A stretch of 64,000 nt of DNA from Treponema sp. (GCA_016286365.1 JAEESN010000003.1:1-64000), one strand, 5' to 3'. Counted from the first letter of the stretch, positions 1 to 8,775 are shown. Notes: generated from the sequence alone by a model not told the origin. Translations and numbers: made by a program.

Positions 1-82
1 AAGCTCTATCTTGCCATTCGACTTGCATGCTTAAGACGCGCCGCCAGCGTTCGTTCTGAGCCAGGATCAAACTCTCCATGAT
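1..82 (-). rRNA. rrs: 16S ribosomal RNA, 5' end (partial)
   Basis: Read on the minus strand, this is the conserved start of bacterial 16S rRNA, with the universal 27F region (AGAGTTTGATCCTGGCTCAG) followed by the usual GAACGCTGGCGGCGCGTC stretch. The gene continues beyond base 1. The exact mature 5' end is approximate to a few bases. A strong promoter lies about 230 nt upstream, as expected for an rRNA operon leader. Confidence 0.97.
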
Positions 83-304
83 TATTTCAAAACCCCGAAG
101 GGTTATGATTTCATAAAGTAATTTAATCCAGCTTTATTTTTTGCTGAATTGATAGACTCAATTTTCTAAAAAATTGATAAAACAATGTAGTCAAAATACA
201 GAACAAAAACTAACGTTTTTGTCTAGAACCTTACTTGTTCTTTATTTCTTTCCTTCCCTGTTATGTCAAAAAACTGATTTCCGCCGTTTTCTGAAGCGAC
301 GGTG
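83..304 (-). other. rRNA operon leader region
   Basis: This gene-free stretch lies between the rRNA promoter and the 16S start and is likely transcribed as the processed pre-rRNA leader. I see no ORF and could not identify a convincing boxA on the correct strand. The AT tracts at about 340-426, upstream of the promoter, could act as an UP-like element. Confidence 0.6.
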
Positions 305-310
305 AATAAG

Positions 311-339
311 AATATACTCCCTTATTCAAAAAGTGTCAA
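311..339 (-). promoter_or_regulatory. rRNA operon promoter
   Basis: On the minus strand a perfect -35 TTGACA (334-339) is followed after exactly 17 nt by a -10 TATATT (311-316). A/T tracts immediately upstream resemble an UP element. Position and strength fit the promoter of the 16S gene at the window edge. Confidence 0.85.
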
Positions 340-426
340 CATAAATTTTGAATTTTTTTGCAAATTTTTACAAATTTTTTTACGAATTTTATGCTTTTTT
401 TATGCCTTTTTCAGGGGTTTTAATCA

Positions 427-1743
427 CTATAAAACACCACCCCTTCTAAGGATTTCCATACAGGTTCTGCCGTTGTGATAGCTTGTTTTCCAGTTACCGC
501 CCTTAGCTTCTTCCATCACAGGATTTCCGTCTGCATCAAGAGCATTCCACCAGTCGCCGCCTTTTAAATCGCGCTGATGTTTTAAAATCCAGTCCCACTG
601 CTTTTTACAGATTTCCTTATATTTTTCGTCGCCGGTCATTTCCCATGCATTATAAAAGCCGTTCATGCTTTCTGCCTGATTCCACCAGACTCTTGTCCTG
701 TCGCGAACTTTTTTATTGTCGCGTGTGAAATTTTCAAGACAGCCGTTTTGTTTATCAAAGCCTTCGTCGTAAGTAACTTCTGCCATTTTGATTACGCTTT
801 CTTTTATCTCTGATTTTAATTCATCATCATCAAGCTCGGTTGCTGCTTCCCACAAAAGCCAGCTTGCTTCGATGTCGTGACCAAAAGAGATTTCATCCGA
901 AAGAAGCTTCCATTTTTTATTAAAGAACATTCCAAGGTGATATCCCGGCTGAAGGATTTTTTCAACTGTTGTGCGGACTAAATCTGAAAGGCTTTTTCCA
1001 ACTTCGCCGCGAACGGTTTTTGCCGTTGGATAGACAACGCTCAAAGTCCTGTAGAGATTTGTATAAGCTTCCATTACGTGAAGATTTGTATTCATCGATT
1101 TTGGGCAGTTCATGTCTTTTGGAGAAAGAATCATATCGCGGGTCTTTTTCCAGTTTTTGGCACGGGCTTCTACGTATCCGCCGAATTTCTGATCCAGTGC
1201 ATAATTTTCTATTAAATAGTAGAGATCGAGCGCTTTGTTCATTGCTTCTTCTGACGGGAGCGTTACGAGGTCCTCCTCGTTAGAAGGGGTAGCGGAAGAC
1301 TGCTCTGCTGGCTGGAGCGAGGGGAAAGCTTTCCCCTTCTCTCTTAATTCTTTTATTGCTGCTGCATATTCACAAAGGCCATAACAGCAGAAGGCTTCTC
1401 CGTAAATCTGTTTTTTTACAACCTTTGGAGTGCCGTCGGGGAGAACAGACCAGTAAACGCCGCCATTTTTTTTATCGAAAAATTTATTGATGATAACGTC
1501 GTAGGCAAAATCGGCCATCTTAAGATAATCAGCTTTTTTAAAAAGTCTTGCTGCGGCACTATAAGTCCAGAGGAAACGAGAGGTCATTACGATTGAACGC
1601 TCCATCTGTGTATCCGGACGATTGTCGTTATCTATATTGCCGTAAAATCCTTTCTGCTTTTCGTCGCGGGCATATTTTTCCCAATAAGGAAGTATATTGT
1701 AAACAAGTTCATCTTTTACAGATTTATAAAATTTTGGATCCAT
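427..1743 (-). CDS. AGE-family epimerase, probably cellobiose 2-epimerase
   Basis: An (alpha/alpha)6-barrel sugar epimerase of about 438 residues. The motifs GHDIEASWLL (around residue 289), TRVWWNQAE and the C-terminal YHNGRTCMEILRR are those of cellobiose 2-epimerases, which convert cellobiose or mannobiose to the 2-epimer in mannan and cellulose use; the catalytic His residues appear present. The start at 1743 is preferred over an upstream ATG at 1803 because GAGG lies 8 nt before it and the family N-terminus (a DPKFYKSVKDEL-like helix) begins here. Residues about 134-162 are an unusual insertion, with GKAFP encoded by a perfect DNA palindrome. The family is clear; substrate specificity (cellobiose versus N-acylglucosamine) is inferred. 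Confidence 0.85.
   Translation of the reverse strand: MDPKFYKSVKDELVYNILPYWEKYARDEKQKGFYGNIDNDNRPDTQMERSIVMTSRFLWTYSAAARLFKKADYLKMADFAYDVIINKFFDKKNGGVYWSVLPDGTPKVVKKQIYGEAFCCYGLCEYAAAIKELREKGKAFPSLQPAEQSSATPSNEEDLVTLPSEEAMNKALDLYYLIENYALDQKFGGYVEARAKNWKKTRDMILSPKDMNCPKSMNTNLHVMEAYTNLYRTLSVVYPTAKTVRGEVGKSLSDLVRTTVEKILQPGYHLGMFFNKKWKLLSDEISFGHDIEASWLLWEAATELDDDELKSEIKESVIKMAEVTYDEGFDKQNGCLENFTRDNKKVRDRTRVWWNQAESMNGFYNAWEMTGDEKYKEICKKQWDWILKHQRDLKGGDWWNALDADGNPVMEEAKGGNWKTSYHNGRTCMEILRRGGVL
1278..1342 (+). repeat. Palindromic mini-element inside the epimerase gene
   Basis: A GC-rich block in an otherwise AT-rich gene. Its left part (1278-1294, CGTTAGAAGGGGTAGCG) and right part (1317-1342, containing the 16-bp palindrome GGGGAAAGCTTTCCCC) match 12228-12244 and 12260-12285 inside metH at 15/17 and 23/26 bases. 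Here the element lies antisense to the gene and still leaves the frame open, encoding GKAFPS and a Ser/Glu-rich linker. Confidence 0.75.
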
Positions 1744-1877
1744 CTTTGGCCTCGTTTGTGTGCTGCCTGTTTTTTTTGCAGTACCCGTGCATTCTGAGTG
1801 CATTATACTGACAGCTTTCGTGCATTTCCAGGCGGCGTTTTTTTTAAGTTAAAAAAAATATTTTTTAAGTAAAAAAG

Positions 1878-1906
1878 ATTATAACAGTGATTGTGCGGGT
1901 GCGCAA
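1878..1906 (-). promoter_or_regulatory. Promoter of the epimerase gene
   Basis: On the minus strand TTGCGC (1901-1906), a 17-nt spacer, then TATAAT (1878-1883). It lies between the end of the ABC exporter operon and the epimerase start. A second TATAAT at 1803-1808 is closer to the start, with a weak TGGAAA as -35, so two start sites are possible. Confidence 0.55.
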
Positions 1907-1935
1907 GTATTGGGGGAATTCTATGATGAAAAATT

Positions 1936-3648
1936 CTATCCTTGTAACATTTTTCTGAAAATACCATTTTTTCTTTTTAATTCTAAGAAACTACCCTGTT
2001 CAATTATTTTACCTTTATCTAATACACAGATATTATCGCAGTTCTCTATGGTTGAAAGTCTATGAGCTATGGATATTATTGTTTTATGTTCTTTTTTTAA
2101 TTTTTTTATTATTTCTACTACCACTTTTTCTGATTCTACATCAAGATTGCTTGTTGCTTCATCAAATATTATGATTGATGGATTTTTTAATAACGCTCGA
2201 CAGATTACTATTATCTGTTTTTCTCCTCCCGATAAAGAAAATCCCCTTTCTCCCACGACAGTATCAAACCCTGATTCCAAACTCATTATTTTTTCATAAA
2301 TACCAACTGTTTTACAAATCTCAATAATCTTATCTTTTTTTATTGATTCATCAAACATTGTAATATTCTGAATTATTGTTCCTGAAAACAAGACTACCTC
2401 TTGTGGAATATACGCAATTTTTAAACGAAGATCTTCTGTATCTATCTTAGATAAATCAATCCCATTCCATGATATTTGCCCTCTCAGAGGTTTATAAAGT
2501 TTTAAAAGAAGTTTAGCTATCGTTGTTTTTCCAGAACCAGTCTTCCCTGCAAAGCTAATCCATTCACCAGGTTTTATTATTAGATTAAAATCATTAAATA
2601 ATTCATTTTCTTTTGAATAACTAAAACTCATATTCTTAAATGTTATTTCTGGAATATCATCTGCCAAACGAAGTCCTGTAAATTCATCCTCTGTATCTTC
2701 ATCCAAAACTTCAAAGAGACGTTTTATAGCTGCGAAAGCTTCCTGAACGCCAGCCTGTAAATCAAGTAAAGCTCCAACAGAATTTGTAAAAAATCCGCTT
2801 AGAGAAATAAAACCGGCAACCTGCCCTAAAGTCATTTTTTCATTCATTACAAATAAAGAACTAAAAACTAATATAAATACGGATGATAATTTTTCTATTA
2901 TGGAGCAATAAGAATTCTGCATAATCCATTTTTCTCCAATATTCCATCCGGTTTGAATATTTTCCTTTTGTTTTCTGTCATATTGATTTTTAAATGTTCT
3001 GAATGAAGGATAAGTTTTTATTGACTCTATTCCTGAAAAACTTTCATTGATAAAGGCTTGTAAATCTGCATACTTTTCCATAGAAACCGGATATTCTTTT
3101 GCAAAAAAACGGCCAAAAAACAATACCACCACAGACAGAATAATTACTGATATTAAAAGAATAAGAAAAAGAATTTTATTAATACATATCAAAGCGGTTC
3201 CAACGACAAGAAACATAATTAGATTTGCAATTATTGATATAAACCCATCTGACAAAGCATTCCGAACCATACGTGTATCATTTAAACGGGAAAGCAGTTC
3301 TCCGGTTTTATGTTTTTCAAAAAAAAGATATTTAATCCTCAATACTTTTTCATAAAACCTCTTCATCAAATCTATGTCCATCTTATAGGAAATCTCTTGA
3401 ATTAAAAGATTTTTTATTCCTCTTAATGCCATTTGGAAAATAGCAACTAGAAGCATTATTATAGCTATTGTAAGAAGAGTTATCTTTGCATTTGAATACA
3501 AGACATTATCAATCAAATAATTCAAGAGTAAAGAATCGGTAACTCCAACCAGCGAAATCATCATCGTAGAGATTAATGTAATTATCATCTCTTTTTTATA
3601 TGAACTAAGAAGCAATATTATCTTTTTCAGAGTAGGCTTATTTATCAT
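1936..3648 (-). CDS. ABC exporter (TMD-NBD) of the peptide operon, no C39 peptidase
   Basis: Half-size ABC exporter of about 570 residues. The N-terminal half has some six hydrophobic segments; the C-terminal half is a nucleotide-binding domain with Walker A GKTGSGKTT (about residue 370), signature LSGGEKQ (about 471), Walker B IIIFDEATSNLD and the H-loop SIAHRLS. It resembles peptide exporters of bacteriocin systems but begins directly with the membrane domain, so the N-terminal C39 leader peptidase of peptidase-containing transporters is missing. The ATG at 3648 overlaps the end of the HlyD gene by 11 nt; an upstream in-frame TTG at 3666 is possible. Last gene of the operon. Likely exports the modified peptide together with the adaptor protein. 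Confidence 0.88.
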   Translation of the reverse strand: MINKPTLKKIILLLSSYKKEMIITLISTMMISLVGVTDSLLLNYLIDNVLYSNAKITLLTIAIIMLLVAIFQMALRGIKNLLIQEISYKMDIDLMKRFYEKVLRIKYLFFEKHKTGELLSRLNDTRMVRNALSDGFISIIANLIMFLVVGTALICINKILFLILLISVIILSVVVLFFGRFFAKEYPVSMEKYADLQAFINESFSGIESIKTYPSFRTFKNQYDRKQKENIQTGWNIGEKWIMQNSYCSIIEKLSSVFILVFSSLFVMNEKMTLGQVAGFISLSGFFTNSVGALLDLQAGVQEAFAAIKRLFEVLDEDTEDEFTGLRLADDIPEITFKNMSFSYSKENELFNDFNLIIKPGEWISFAGKTGSGKTTIAKLLLKLYKPLRGQISWNGIDLSKIDTEDLRLKIAYIPQEVVLFSGTIIQNITMFDESIKKDKIIEICKTVGIYEKIMSLESGFDTVVGERGFSLSGGEKQIIVICRALLKNPSIIIFDEATSNLDVESEKVVVEIIKKLKKEHKTIISIAHRLSTIENCDNICVLDKGKIIEQGSFLELKRKNGIFRKMLQG

Positions 3649-4741
3649 AACTAACCAATTTTCCAATCATTTTTTGAAATATTGTATTTGAATCTGTTAT
3701 TATTTTTGCGTTTACCTTTGTTCCGACTTTTAATTTTATAGTTTCTTTTTTATATGTCAGACTTCCCTTATCAAGCTTTACTTCTACAGAAAAATATGGA
3801 TTGTCAGATTCAATAGCATCAGCCGGTATTAATATTATTTTGCCTTCGAGCTTTCCATATTTTGTATAAGGAAGATCTGATATCTGAAATATTACATTCT
3901 GCCCAATCTTAATTTTTGAAATACTTGAATTTGATATATTTATTACAGCCAGCAAATCCAATGAATCGGGAACTATAGTTGCTATCTGAATTCCAGCATT
4001 AAGACTTTCACCAGCAGAAATTTTTTGTTTTTCATTTATAAAACCAGTTTCTCTAGCCCTTACAGATGCATCTGCAACTATTTTTTGTAATCGCATAATT
4101 TCAAGTTCTGTATTTTTTAATTTTTGTGAAAAATCTGAATAGTTTTCTAAAACCTGAGTTTTCTGTTCTTCCAGCCAATATTTAAAATTGAGCTCAACCT
4201 GAAAATAATCATTTTCTGCATTTTCCAATTCCTGCTTAGAAATAACAGACGGGTACAGAGCTTTCTGGCGTTCATAATAATTCTTCTTTATTTTTACTTC
4301 GCTCTGATATTTCTTATATTGATTTACAAAAGAAGAATACTCTGCATTTTCTTTTACGTATATTTCGTCGTATGGACATTTTTTTTCTGTCGTTTCTAAC
4401 AACAATTCTTGAAGTCTTTTTAAAGAATCTACATGCTGTTCATATAAAGCTTTTAGATTTAGACAGTTTTGCAATCCTTCTTTTTCATAACTACAATCCT
4501 GCTCAAACAGCAAATCACCTTTATTTACAAACTGTGTATTTTTATAATATACGTTTGTTACTTTTCCCGAATATAATGAAATTACATCTGATGATTCCTG
4601 GACAGGACGAATAGTTCCCTCGCATAAAACAACTTCGTCCAGATGACAGAAAAAGAGGGAAAGAAGGAAAAAAAGAAAAGTTATTATTAGTAATCTTATA
4701 TAAGACTTTTTTAATCTGCCATTTATAAATGAATACTGCAT
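3638..4741 (-). CDS. HlyD-type membrane fusion / secretion adaptor protein
   Basis: A 367-residue periplasmic adaptor. A single membrane anchor near residues 15-35 is followed by a split biotinyl-lipoyl-like region (EGTIRPVQ..DVISLYSGKVTNVYYKNTQFVNKGDLLFEQD), a long coiled-coil hairpin (about residues 75-215) and the returning lipoyl and beta-barrel parts (TGFINEKQKISAGESLNAGIQIATIVP). This is the architecture of HlyD-family adaptors that link an ABC exporter to an outer-membrane channel or span the periplasm. It starts 2 nt after the upstream lipoprotein gene and overlaps the ABC gene, so the three are translationally linked. No TolC-like channel gene is present nearby. The coiled coil is shorter than in HlyD itself. 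Confidence 0.88.
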   Translation of the reverse strand: MQYSFINGRLKKSYIRLLIITFLFFLLSLFFCHLDEVVLCEGTIRPVQESSDVISLYSGKVTNVYYKNTQFVNKGDLLFEQDCSYEKEGLQNCLNLKALYEQHVDSLKRLQELLLETTEKKCPYDEIYVKENAEYSSFVNQYKKYQSEVKIKKNYYERQKALYPSVISKQELENAENDYFQVELNFKYWLEEQKTQVLENYSDFSQKLKNTELEIMRLQKIVADASVRARETGFINEKQKISAGESLNAGIQIATIVPDSLDLLAVINISNSSISKIKIGQNVIFQISDLPYTKYGKLEGKIILIPADAIESDNPYFSVEVKLDKGSLTYKKETIKLKVGTKVNAKIITDSNTIFQKMIGKLVSYDK

Positions 4742-4743
4742 TT

Positions 4744-6246
4744 TTACCAGCCAAAATATACATATTCCTTATAATCAAATTCAAACGGGAATTTAACCTG
4801 TATTTCTTTTTGCCTGTAATAATCAGCCTTTTCTATGTTACCAGTTTTTTCTTCACATAATGCAGCTTTCTCATAAGCTAATTTTAAAACAGGACTTACA
4901 TATAATAATTCATTCTGAAATAATTCTTCCCATTCTTTTAATGCTTTTTTATAATCTGATTTTTTTTCTGAATACATTGCCTGGTCTGTTTTAAAATATG
5001 CAATCCAATACTGTGGCCAAATATCATTGTTTGGAGCTATCTCTTTGGCGTGTTGCATTGAATTAATTATATAACTTATTACTTCAATATTAGGTTTTGT
5101 TAAATACTCATCAATTAAACCATAACAATACATATACTTTGAATATTCTTCTAATAAAGTTATATCCCAATCTTTTTTCCAAAAATTTGAATAACCATTA
5201 TCTGTAACTAATTCGAAAAGATTATTTATACATTTTTCAAGGTCATTATAATTGTCAAAATAATTATAAATAAATAAATCATCAAAATAATATTTTAAAT
5301 AATATATTGAGAGTAAGAATTGAAATGATTCTGAACCCGGCACAACACTTGTTAGTCGTGAAAAATCTCCTATCTTTTTTTCACCATCAATTATTTTTTC
5401 TAAGAGACAATTAGCATGATTTCTAATTGGAATATAACTATATGAAACTCCATATTTCTCCTGCTTAGTAATGCATAAATTATTATATGCTGCCAAAAAT
5501 TCTTCTCCGTATAGTTCACTTTTAATATTTTCTGGTACTATAAAACAATTCTCATCTGCTGCTAATAATAAATCACATTCTCTGGATGGAAAAAAACAAT
5601 CAATTTTATAATTTGTAAAATTATCATCATAATAATCAGATAAATAAACACCCAATGCTTTCCAATTATAATCATAAAAAAGCTGGTTTATCTTATAACC
5701 ATGATTCGCTCCAAAAAAAACAATAGCTTTGTCATTTTTTTGTGAACTAGATAAACTATTAATGATATTTTGTTGACTATAATAATCCCGATTATTTATC
5801 AAATTAGATTGACCTTTAATATCATATGTATAATCTTTTTCTTCAAATCCTTCTTCTGGGAAACATATTCGTATTGGATCGTTCAAATATTTCTTATTAA
5901 TTTCATTTATTTTCTCGAAAAAGAGTTTCTCTTCATATTTCCAGCCTGCATTAATCCACATTGGCATAATTAAAAATTTATAGTTTTTAGTTGCATCCAT
6001 AGGAGGTGTTTGAATTGCTTCTAAAAAAAGATATCTTAAGCCAGCATTATAAAATTCTTCCAGATGTTCTGTCATAAAAATAATTGGATAAATGTCTGCG
6101 TGGTTTTCACCAATAAAAATGATTTTTTTATTATATAAATCTTCAACAATCTGTTCGCTTGCAGGTTTCGCATTACGTAAATTATATGTTTTTTTACAAG
6201 AAATAAATAAAACAAAGATAACAAAAAAAAGAATAATCTTTTTCAT
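4744..6246 (-). CDS. Lipoprotein with two GxxH motifs (Tiki/TraB/ChaN-like), candidate peptidase
   Basis: A 500-residue predicted lipoprotein. The signal MKKIILFFVIFVLFISC ends in a lipobox with Cys17. The start at 6246 shares one base with the stop of the preceding radical SAM gene (TAATG), which supports it over an upstream ATG at 6345. Residues about 40-185 resemble the ChaN/EreA/TraB/Tiki fold: GENH (46-49) after a hydrophobic strand, an acidic FLEA strand, and GANH (179-182) after IVFFGANHG. Paired GxxH motifs are the metal-binding signature of Tiki/TraB-type metallopeptidases, while ChaN binds haem. The C-terminal half is helical and TPR-like. It could be the operon's leader peptidase, since the exporter lacks one, or it could handle metal, haem or immunity. 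Function is inferred. Confidence 0.6.
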   Translation of the reverse strand: MKKIILFFVIFVLFISCKKTYNLRNAKPASEQIVEDLYNKKIIFIGENHADIYPIIFMTEHLEEFYNAGLRYLFLEAIQTPPMDATKNYKFLIMPMWINAGWKYEEKLFFEKINEINKKYLNDPIRICFPEEGFEEKDYTYDIKGQSNLINNRDYYSQQNIINSLSSSQKNDKAIVFFGANHGYKINQLFYDYNWKALGVYLSDYYDDNFTNYKIDCFFPSRECDLLLAADENCFIVPENIKSELYGEEFLAAYNNLCITKQEKYGVSYSYIPIRNHANCLLEKIIDGEKKIGDFSRLTSVVPGSESFQFLLSIYYLKYYFDDLFIYNYFDNYNDLEKCINNLFELVTDNGYSNFWKKDWDITLLEEYSKYMYCYGLIDEYLTKPNIEVISYIINSMQHAKEIAPNNDIWPQYWIAYFKTDQAMYSEKKSDYKKALKEWEELFQNELLYVSPVLKLAYEKAALCEEKTGNIEKADYYRQKEIQVKFPFEFDYKEYVYFGW

Positions 6247-7355
6247 TAATTTATATACCTCGTAATTATAAAATCTTTTCCAAGAATACTTATCTTGTTT
6301 AAAATGTAATCTGCAATTTGAATTAGCTTTTGACTTATTATACATTCTTGAGTTGATATTTCAAATAACTTCCCACATGAATGGTAATTTCTCGAAGGAC
6401 AATAATTTGAACACTTATTTCTAAAAACACACTCAGAACATTTTGAAAACATGTTTTGAGTGGAAACTTGTTTCTGAAACAATTCAATTCTTTTCAAATC
6501 TAACCCTTCTATTAGATTCCCAATTATTACATCATTACAATTAAGACCCGAAAAATCTCCACACGAGAGTATATTTCCATCTGGCAAAATTGTACATGTC
6601 GTTTTCCCTGCAGAGCATAATTGAGTTTCTTCATTATTGTTCAATAAATTTAATTTTATTTGTTTATCAAAAAAATCAAAACCGATTTCTTTTGTCTCTA
6701 TTACTCTTTTAGAATAAATATCTCCTAGAATATATAATTCTTTTTCTAATAATGAAATTTCCTGTTCCTTCCAATTTTGATTAAATGCGATATTCATCGA
6801 TATTTTTACATTAAAATTCTTTGTAAGGAACAAATAATTTTCAGACAAATACTTCACATTATTAGGGGTAATAACTGAATTAATTATAATCTTCTTATGA
6901 TTACTAAGGTTTTTATATATATAATTAATTCTACTAAAAACTTTGTCAAAGCTTCCTTTCCCATTCTTAAATATTCTATTTAAATTATGAGACTCTTTTA
7001 TACCATCAAGACTCAAAAAAAAATCAAAATTATGCCTTTTAAAAAACTCAAAACTTTGTTTGGTTATTAAAACAGTATTCGTTGATATTTCCCATATAAA
7101 ATCTCTCTTTTCATTTATTAATACTAGTTCTATTCTTTCCACTAACTTTTTTATAATTGGAAAATTCAATAAACATTCACCCCCAGATATATTTATTGAA
7201 ATAATCTCATTTGGATGTCTTTCAATATCCCCTTTAATAAAACTTAGATAATCTGAAATCATTCCGTCTGTAATTTTTTTGTATTCTTTGCTTTTTTCAA
7301 AACAATATTTACATTCTAAATTACAATTCATATTTGTAATGATTTGATAATGCAT
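6246..7355 (-). CDS. Radical SAM/SPASM peptide maturase 2
   Basis: A 369-residue radical SAM enzyme. The cluster motif is CNLECKYC at residues 11-18 (Cx3Cx2C), followed by the SGGECLLNF motif (SAM binding) and the LDGIKESHNLNR segment. The C-terminal SPASM region has CSAGKTTC, ILSCGDFSG and CSECVFRNKCSNYC (Cx2Cx5Cx3C, near residue 305), giving ligands for auxiliary clusters. It is close in layout to the preceding radical SAM protein (same Cys positions 11/15/18), so the two are probably paralogues. An SD of GAGGGAG precedes the start. In this operon it should install thioether, C-C or epimer modifications on the Cys-rich peptide. No RiPP-recognition domain is obvious in it. Confidence 0.88.
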   Translation of the reverse strand: MHYQIITNMNCNLECKYCFEKSKEYKKITDGMISDYLSFIKGDIERHPNEIISINISGGECLLNFPIIKKLVERIELVLINEKRDFIWEISTNTVLITKQSFEFFKRHNFDFFLSLDGIKESHNLNRIFKNGKGSFDKVFSRINYIYKNLSNHKKIIINSVITPNNVKYLSENYLFLTKNFNVKISMNIAFNQNWKEQEISLLEKELYILGDIYSKRVIETKEIGFDFFDKQIKLNLLNNNEETQLCSAGKTTCTILPDGNILSCGDFSGLNCNDVIIGNLIEGLDLKRIELFQKQVSTQNMFSKCSECVFRNKCSNYCPSRNYHSCGKLFEISTQECIISQKLIQIADYILNKISILGKDFIITRYIN

Positions 7356-7370
7356 TTATTATGTCTCCCT

Positions 7371-8471
7371 CTATTTCTTAATATATGTACCAAATTGTTT
7401 TAAAAATGTTTCATTATTCTCTTTTAATAAAAACTCAATTATTTGATCTGATATTCCTATGATTGTTTTTTGCATTTCACACGTTATTACTGGTGGAGAA
7501 ATTAAATCATTCGTTACTCTGTTATTAATTGCATAACAGTTATGGTGACACCTAAAGTTCAAACTACATTGTGAACAATCTTCATTTTCTTTATCTATAA
7601 GAAATAATAATTCTTTTATTTTATGACTATCAATTCCTGTATGTATATTTCCAATCAGATAATTACTTTCGTTCTTACATTTAAAAAATGTTCCACAAAA
7701 AAGTATATCGCCATTTGTTTTTATTCCAATTTGATCTGTTATACCACCGCAATTATATTTTCCAAAACCTTTAAAAAAACTTTCGATACAATCAGAAAAT
7801 AAAGAAAAAACAAACATATCATTTTCTATATACTTCTGAATATATAATTGTTTGATTTTATCAAGTTCATTTTTAAAAAATAATATACTATTTTCATCCC
7901 ATTCATAATCCGCACAATAACAAGCAACAAGTCTTTTACACCCATTATTAACTAAAAAAAATACATTTTCATACAAAGCTGCGACTGTTGATGGAGTTAT
8001 AAGCATACTATACGAAGTCTTTATTAATGGATACTTATTATGAATTAAATTAATTTTTTCCATGACTGCATCAAAAGTTCCCTCGTTCATAAAATCAACT
8101 CGATTCATATCATGACTTTCTTTTTTACCATCTATACTAATTTGTACTGAAAACTTCTTCGTATTCAAAAAATCTAGTATTTCATCATTCGCCAATATGA
8201 GATTTGTAGATAATGAGAAATTATTAATCCCATCCTTTTCAAAATAACTAACTAACTCTTTCATTAAAGGGAACTCAAGAAGAGCTTCTCCTCCATTGAA
8301 ATTCACAGTAATTTCTTTATTCAAAACAAAACTTTGTGATACGTACGTATGAAAAAAGTTAATCAATTCTGAAACATCTTTTACATAAAATGATCTATTT
8401 TTTTTTACTCCTTCAAAACAATAACGACAATTAATATTACAATTTTCTGTAAGTAACAATTCAAAAATCAT
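7371..8471 (-). CDS. Radical SAM/SPASM peptide maturase 1
   Basis: A 366-residue radical SAM enzyme beginning MIFELLLTENCNINCRYC (Cx3Cx2C, residues 11-18). It has the SAM-binding FNGGEALLEFP segment and a SPASM tail with ILFCGTFFKC and CSQCSLNFRCHHNC (Cx2Cx5Cx3C, about residue 297). SPASM enzymes of this size modify ribosomal peptides or sulfatases; no sulfatase is nearby and a Cys-rich 70-residue peptide lies directly upstream, so a peptide substrate is inferred. An SD of AAAGAGG precedes the start, immediately next to one arm of the inverted repeat enclosing the precursor gene. The gap to the next maturase is 15 nt. Having two maturases for one peptide suggests two modification steps or a heterodimer. 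Confidence 0.88.
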   Translation of the reverse strand: MIFELLLTENCNINCRYCFEGVKKNRSFYVKDVSELINFFHTYVSQSFVLNKEITVNFNGGEALLEFPLMKELVSYFEKDGINNFSLSTNLILANDEILDFLNTKKFSVQISIDGKKESHDMNRVDFMNEGTFDAVMEKINLIHNKYPLIKTSYSMLITPSTVAALYENVFFLVNNGCKRLVACYCADYEWDENSILFFKNELDKIKQLYIQKYIENDMFVFSLFSDCIESFFKGFGKYNCGGITDQIGIKTNGDILFCGTFFKCKNESNYLIGNIHTGIDSHKIKELLFLIDKENEDCSQCSLNFRCHHNCYAINNRVTNDLISPPVITCEMQKTIIGISDQIIEFLLKENNETFLKQFGTYIKK

Positions 8472-8483
8472 AGCAAACCTCTT

Positions 8484-8502
8484 TAAAAGAACTACATATA
8501 TA
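8484..8502 (+). repeat. Inverted repeat arm, downstream of the precursor gene
   Basis: TAAAAGAACTACATATATA on the plus strand is the perfect 19-nt reverse complement of 8757-8775. The two arms enclose exactly the precursor peptide gene with its SD. This arm lies between the peptide stop codon and the SD of the first radical SAM gene. Confidence 0.85.
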
Positions 8503-8518
8503 TTTTTTTAATTATCTG

Positions 8519-8731
8519 TTATTGACAGAATGTTGAGCTACTGCCACAGCCTTTACAGTTAGTTCCTGTGTTTCCATTAGAACCACAATTACATGGTCCT
8601 GATCCCGTATTTGTTAACCCGTTACATGATGGTCCATGAGGAGTTCCGCCTCCTCCCTTTTCATAAATCAAAATTCTTAAATCTGAAATAAAATTCGATT
8701 CAGAATATTCCTTAACTGGTTTTAAACTCAT
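8519..8731 (-). CDS. RiPP precursor peptide, Cys/Gly-rich, 70 aa
   Basis: A 70-residue peptide with a charged N-terminal leader-like part (residues 1-25, ending LRILIYEK), a run of four glycines (26-29) and a 41-residue tail made almost only of Gly, Ser, Thr, Asn and six Cys (36, 47, 49, 59, 62, 69). This two-part layout next to two SPASM radical SAM enzymes and an exporter is that of a sactipeptide- or ranthipeptide-like precursor; the six Cys within 34 residues recall the six-Cys ranthipeptides, but I do not recognise the leader. AAGGAGGT, 6 nt before the ATG, is the strongest SD in the operon and fits a highly expressed precursor. Cleavage after the Gly run is plausible but not shown. Confidence 0.82.
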   Translation of the reverse strand: MSLKPVKEYSESNFISDLRILIYEKGGGGTPHGPSCNGLTNTGSGPCNCGSNGNTGTNCKGCGSSSTFCQ

Positions 8732-8756
8732 ATCAATACCTCCTTAAAATACTTTT

Positions 8757-8775
8757 TATATATGTAGTTCTTTTA
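8757..8775 (+). repeat. Inverted repeat arm, upstream of the precursor gene
   Basis: TATATATGTAGTTCTTTTA is the perfect reverse complement of 8484-8502. It lies in the 60-nt gap between the GNAT-like gene and the precursor gene, upstream of the precursor SD. The arms are 254 nt apart. Confidence 0.85.

Noticed and set aside
1936-3648. C39 peptidase domain in the ABC exporter
   Set aside because: The protein begins with membrane segments; no Cys-His peptidase motif precedes them, so it is not a peptidase-containing transporter.
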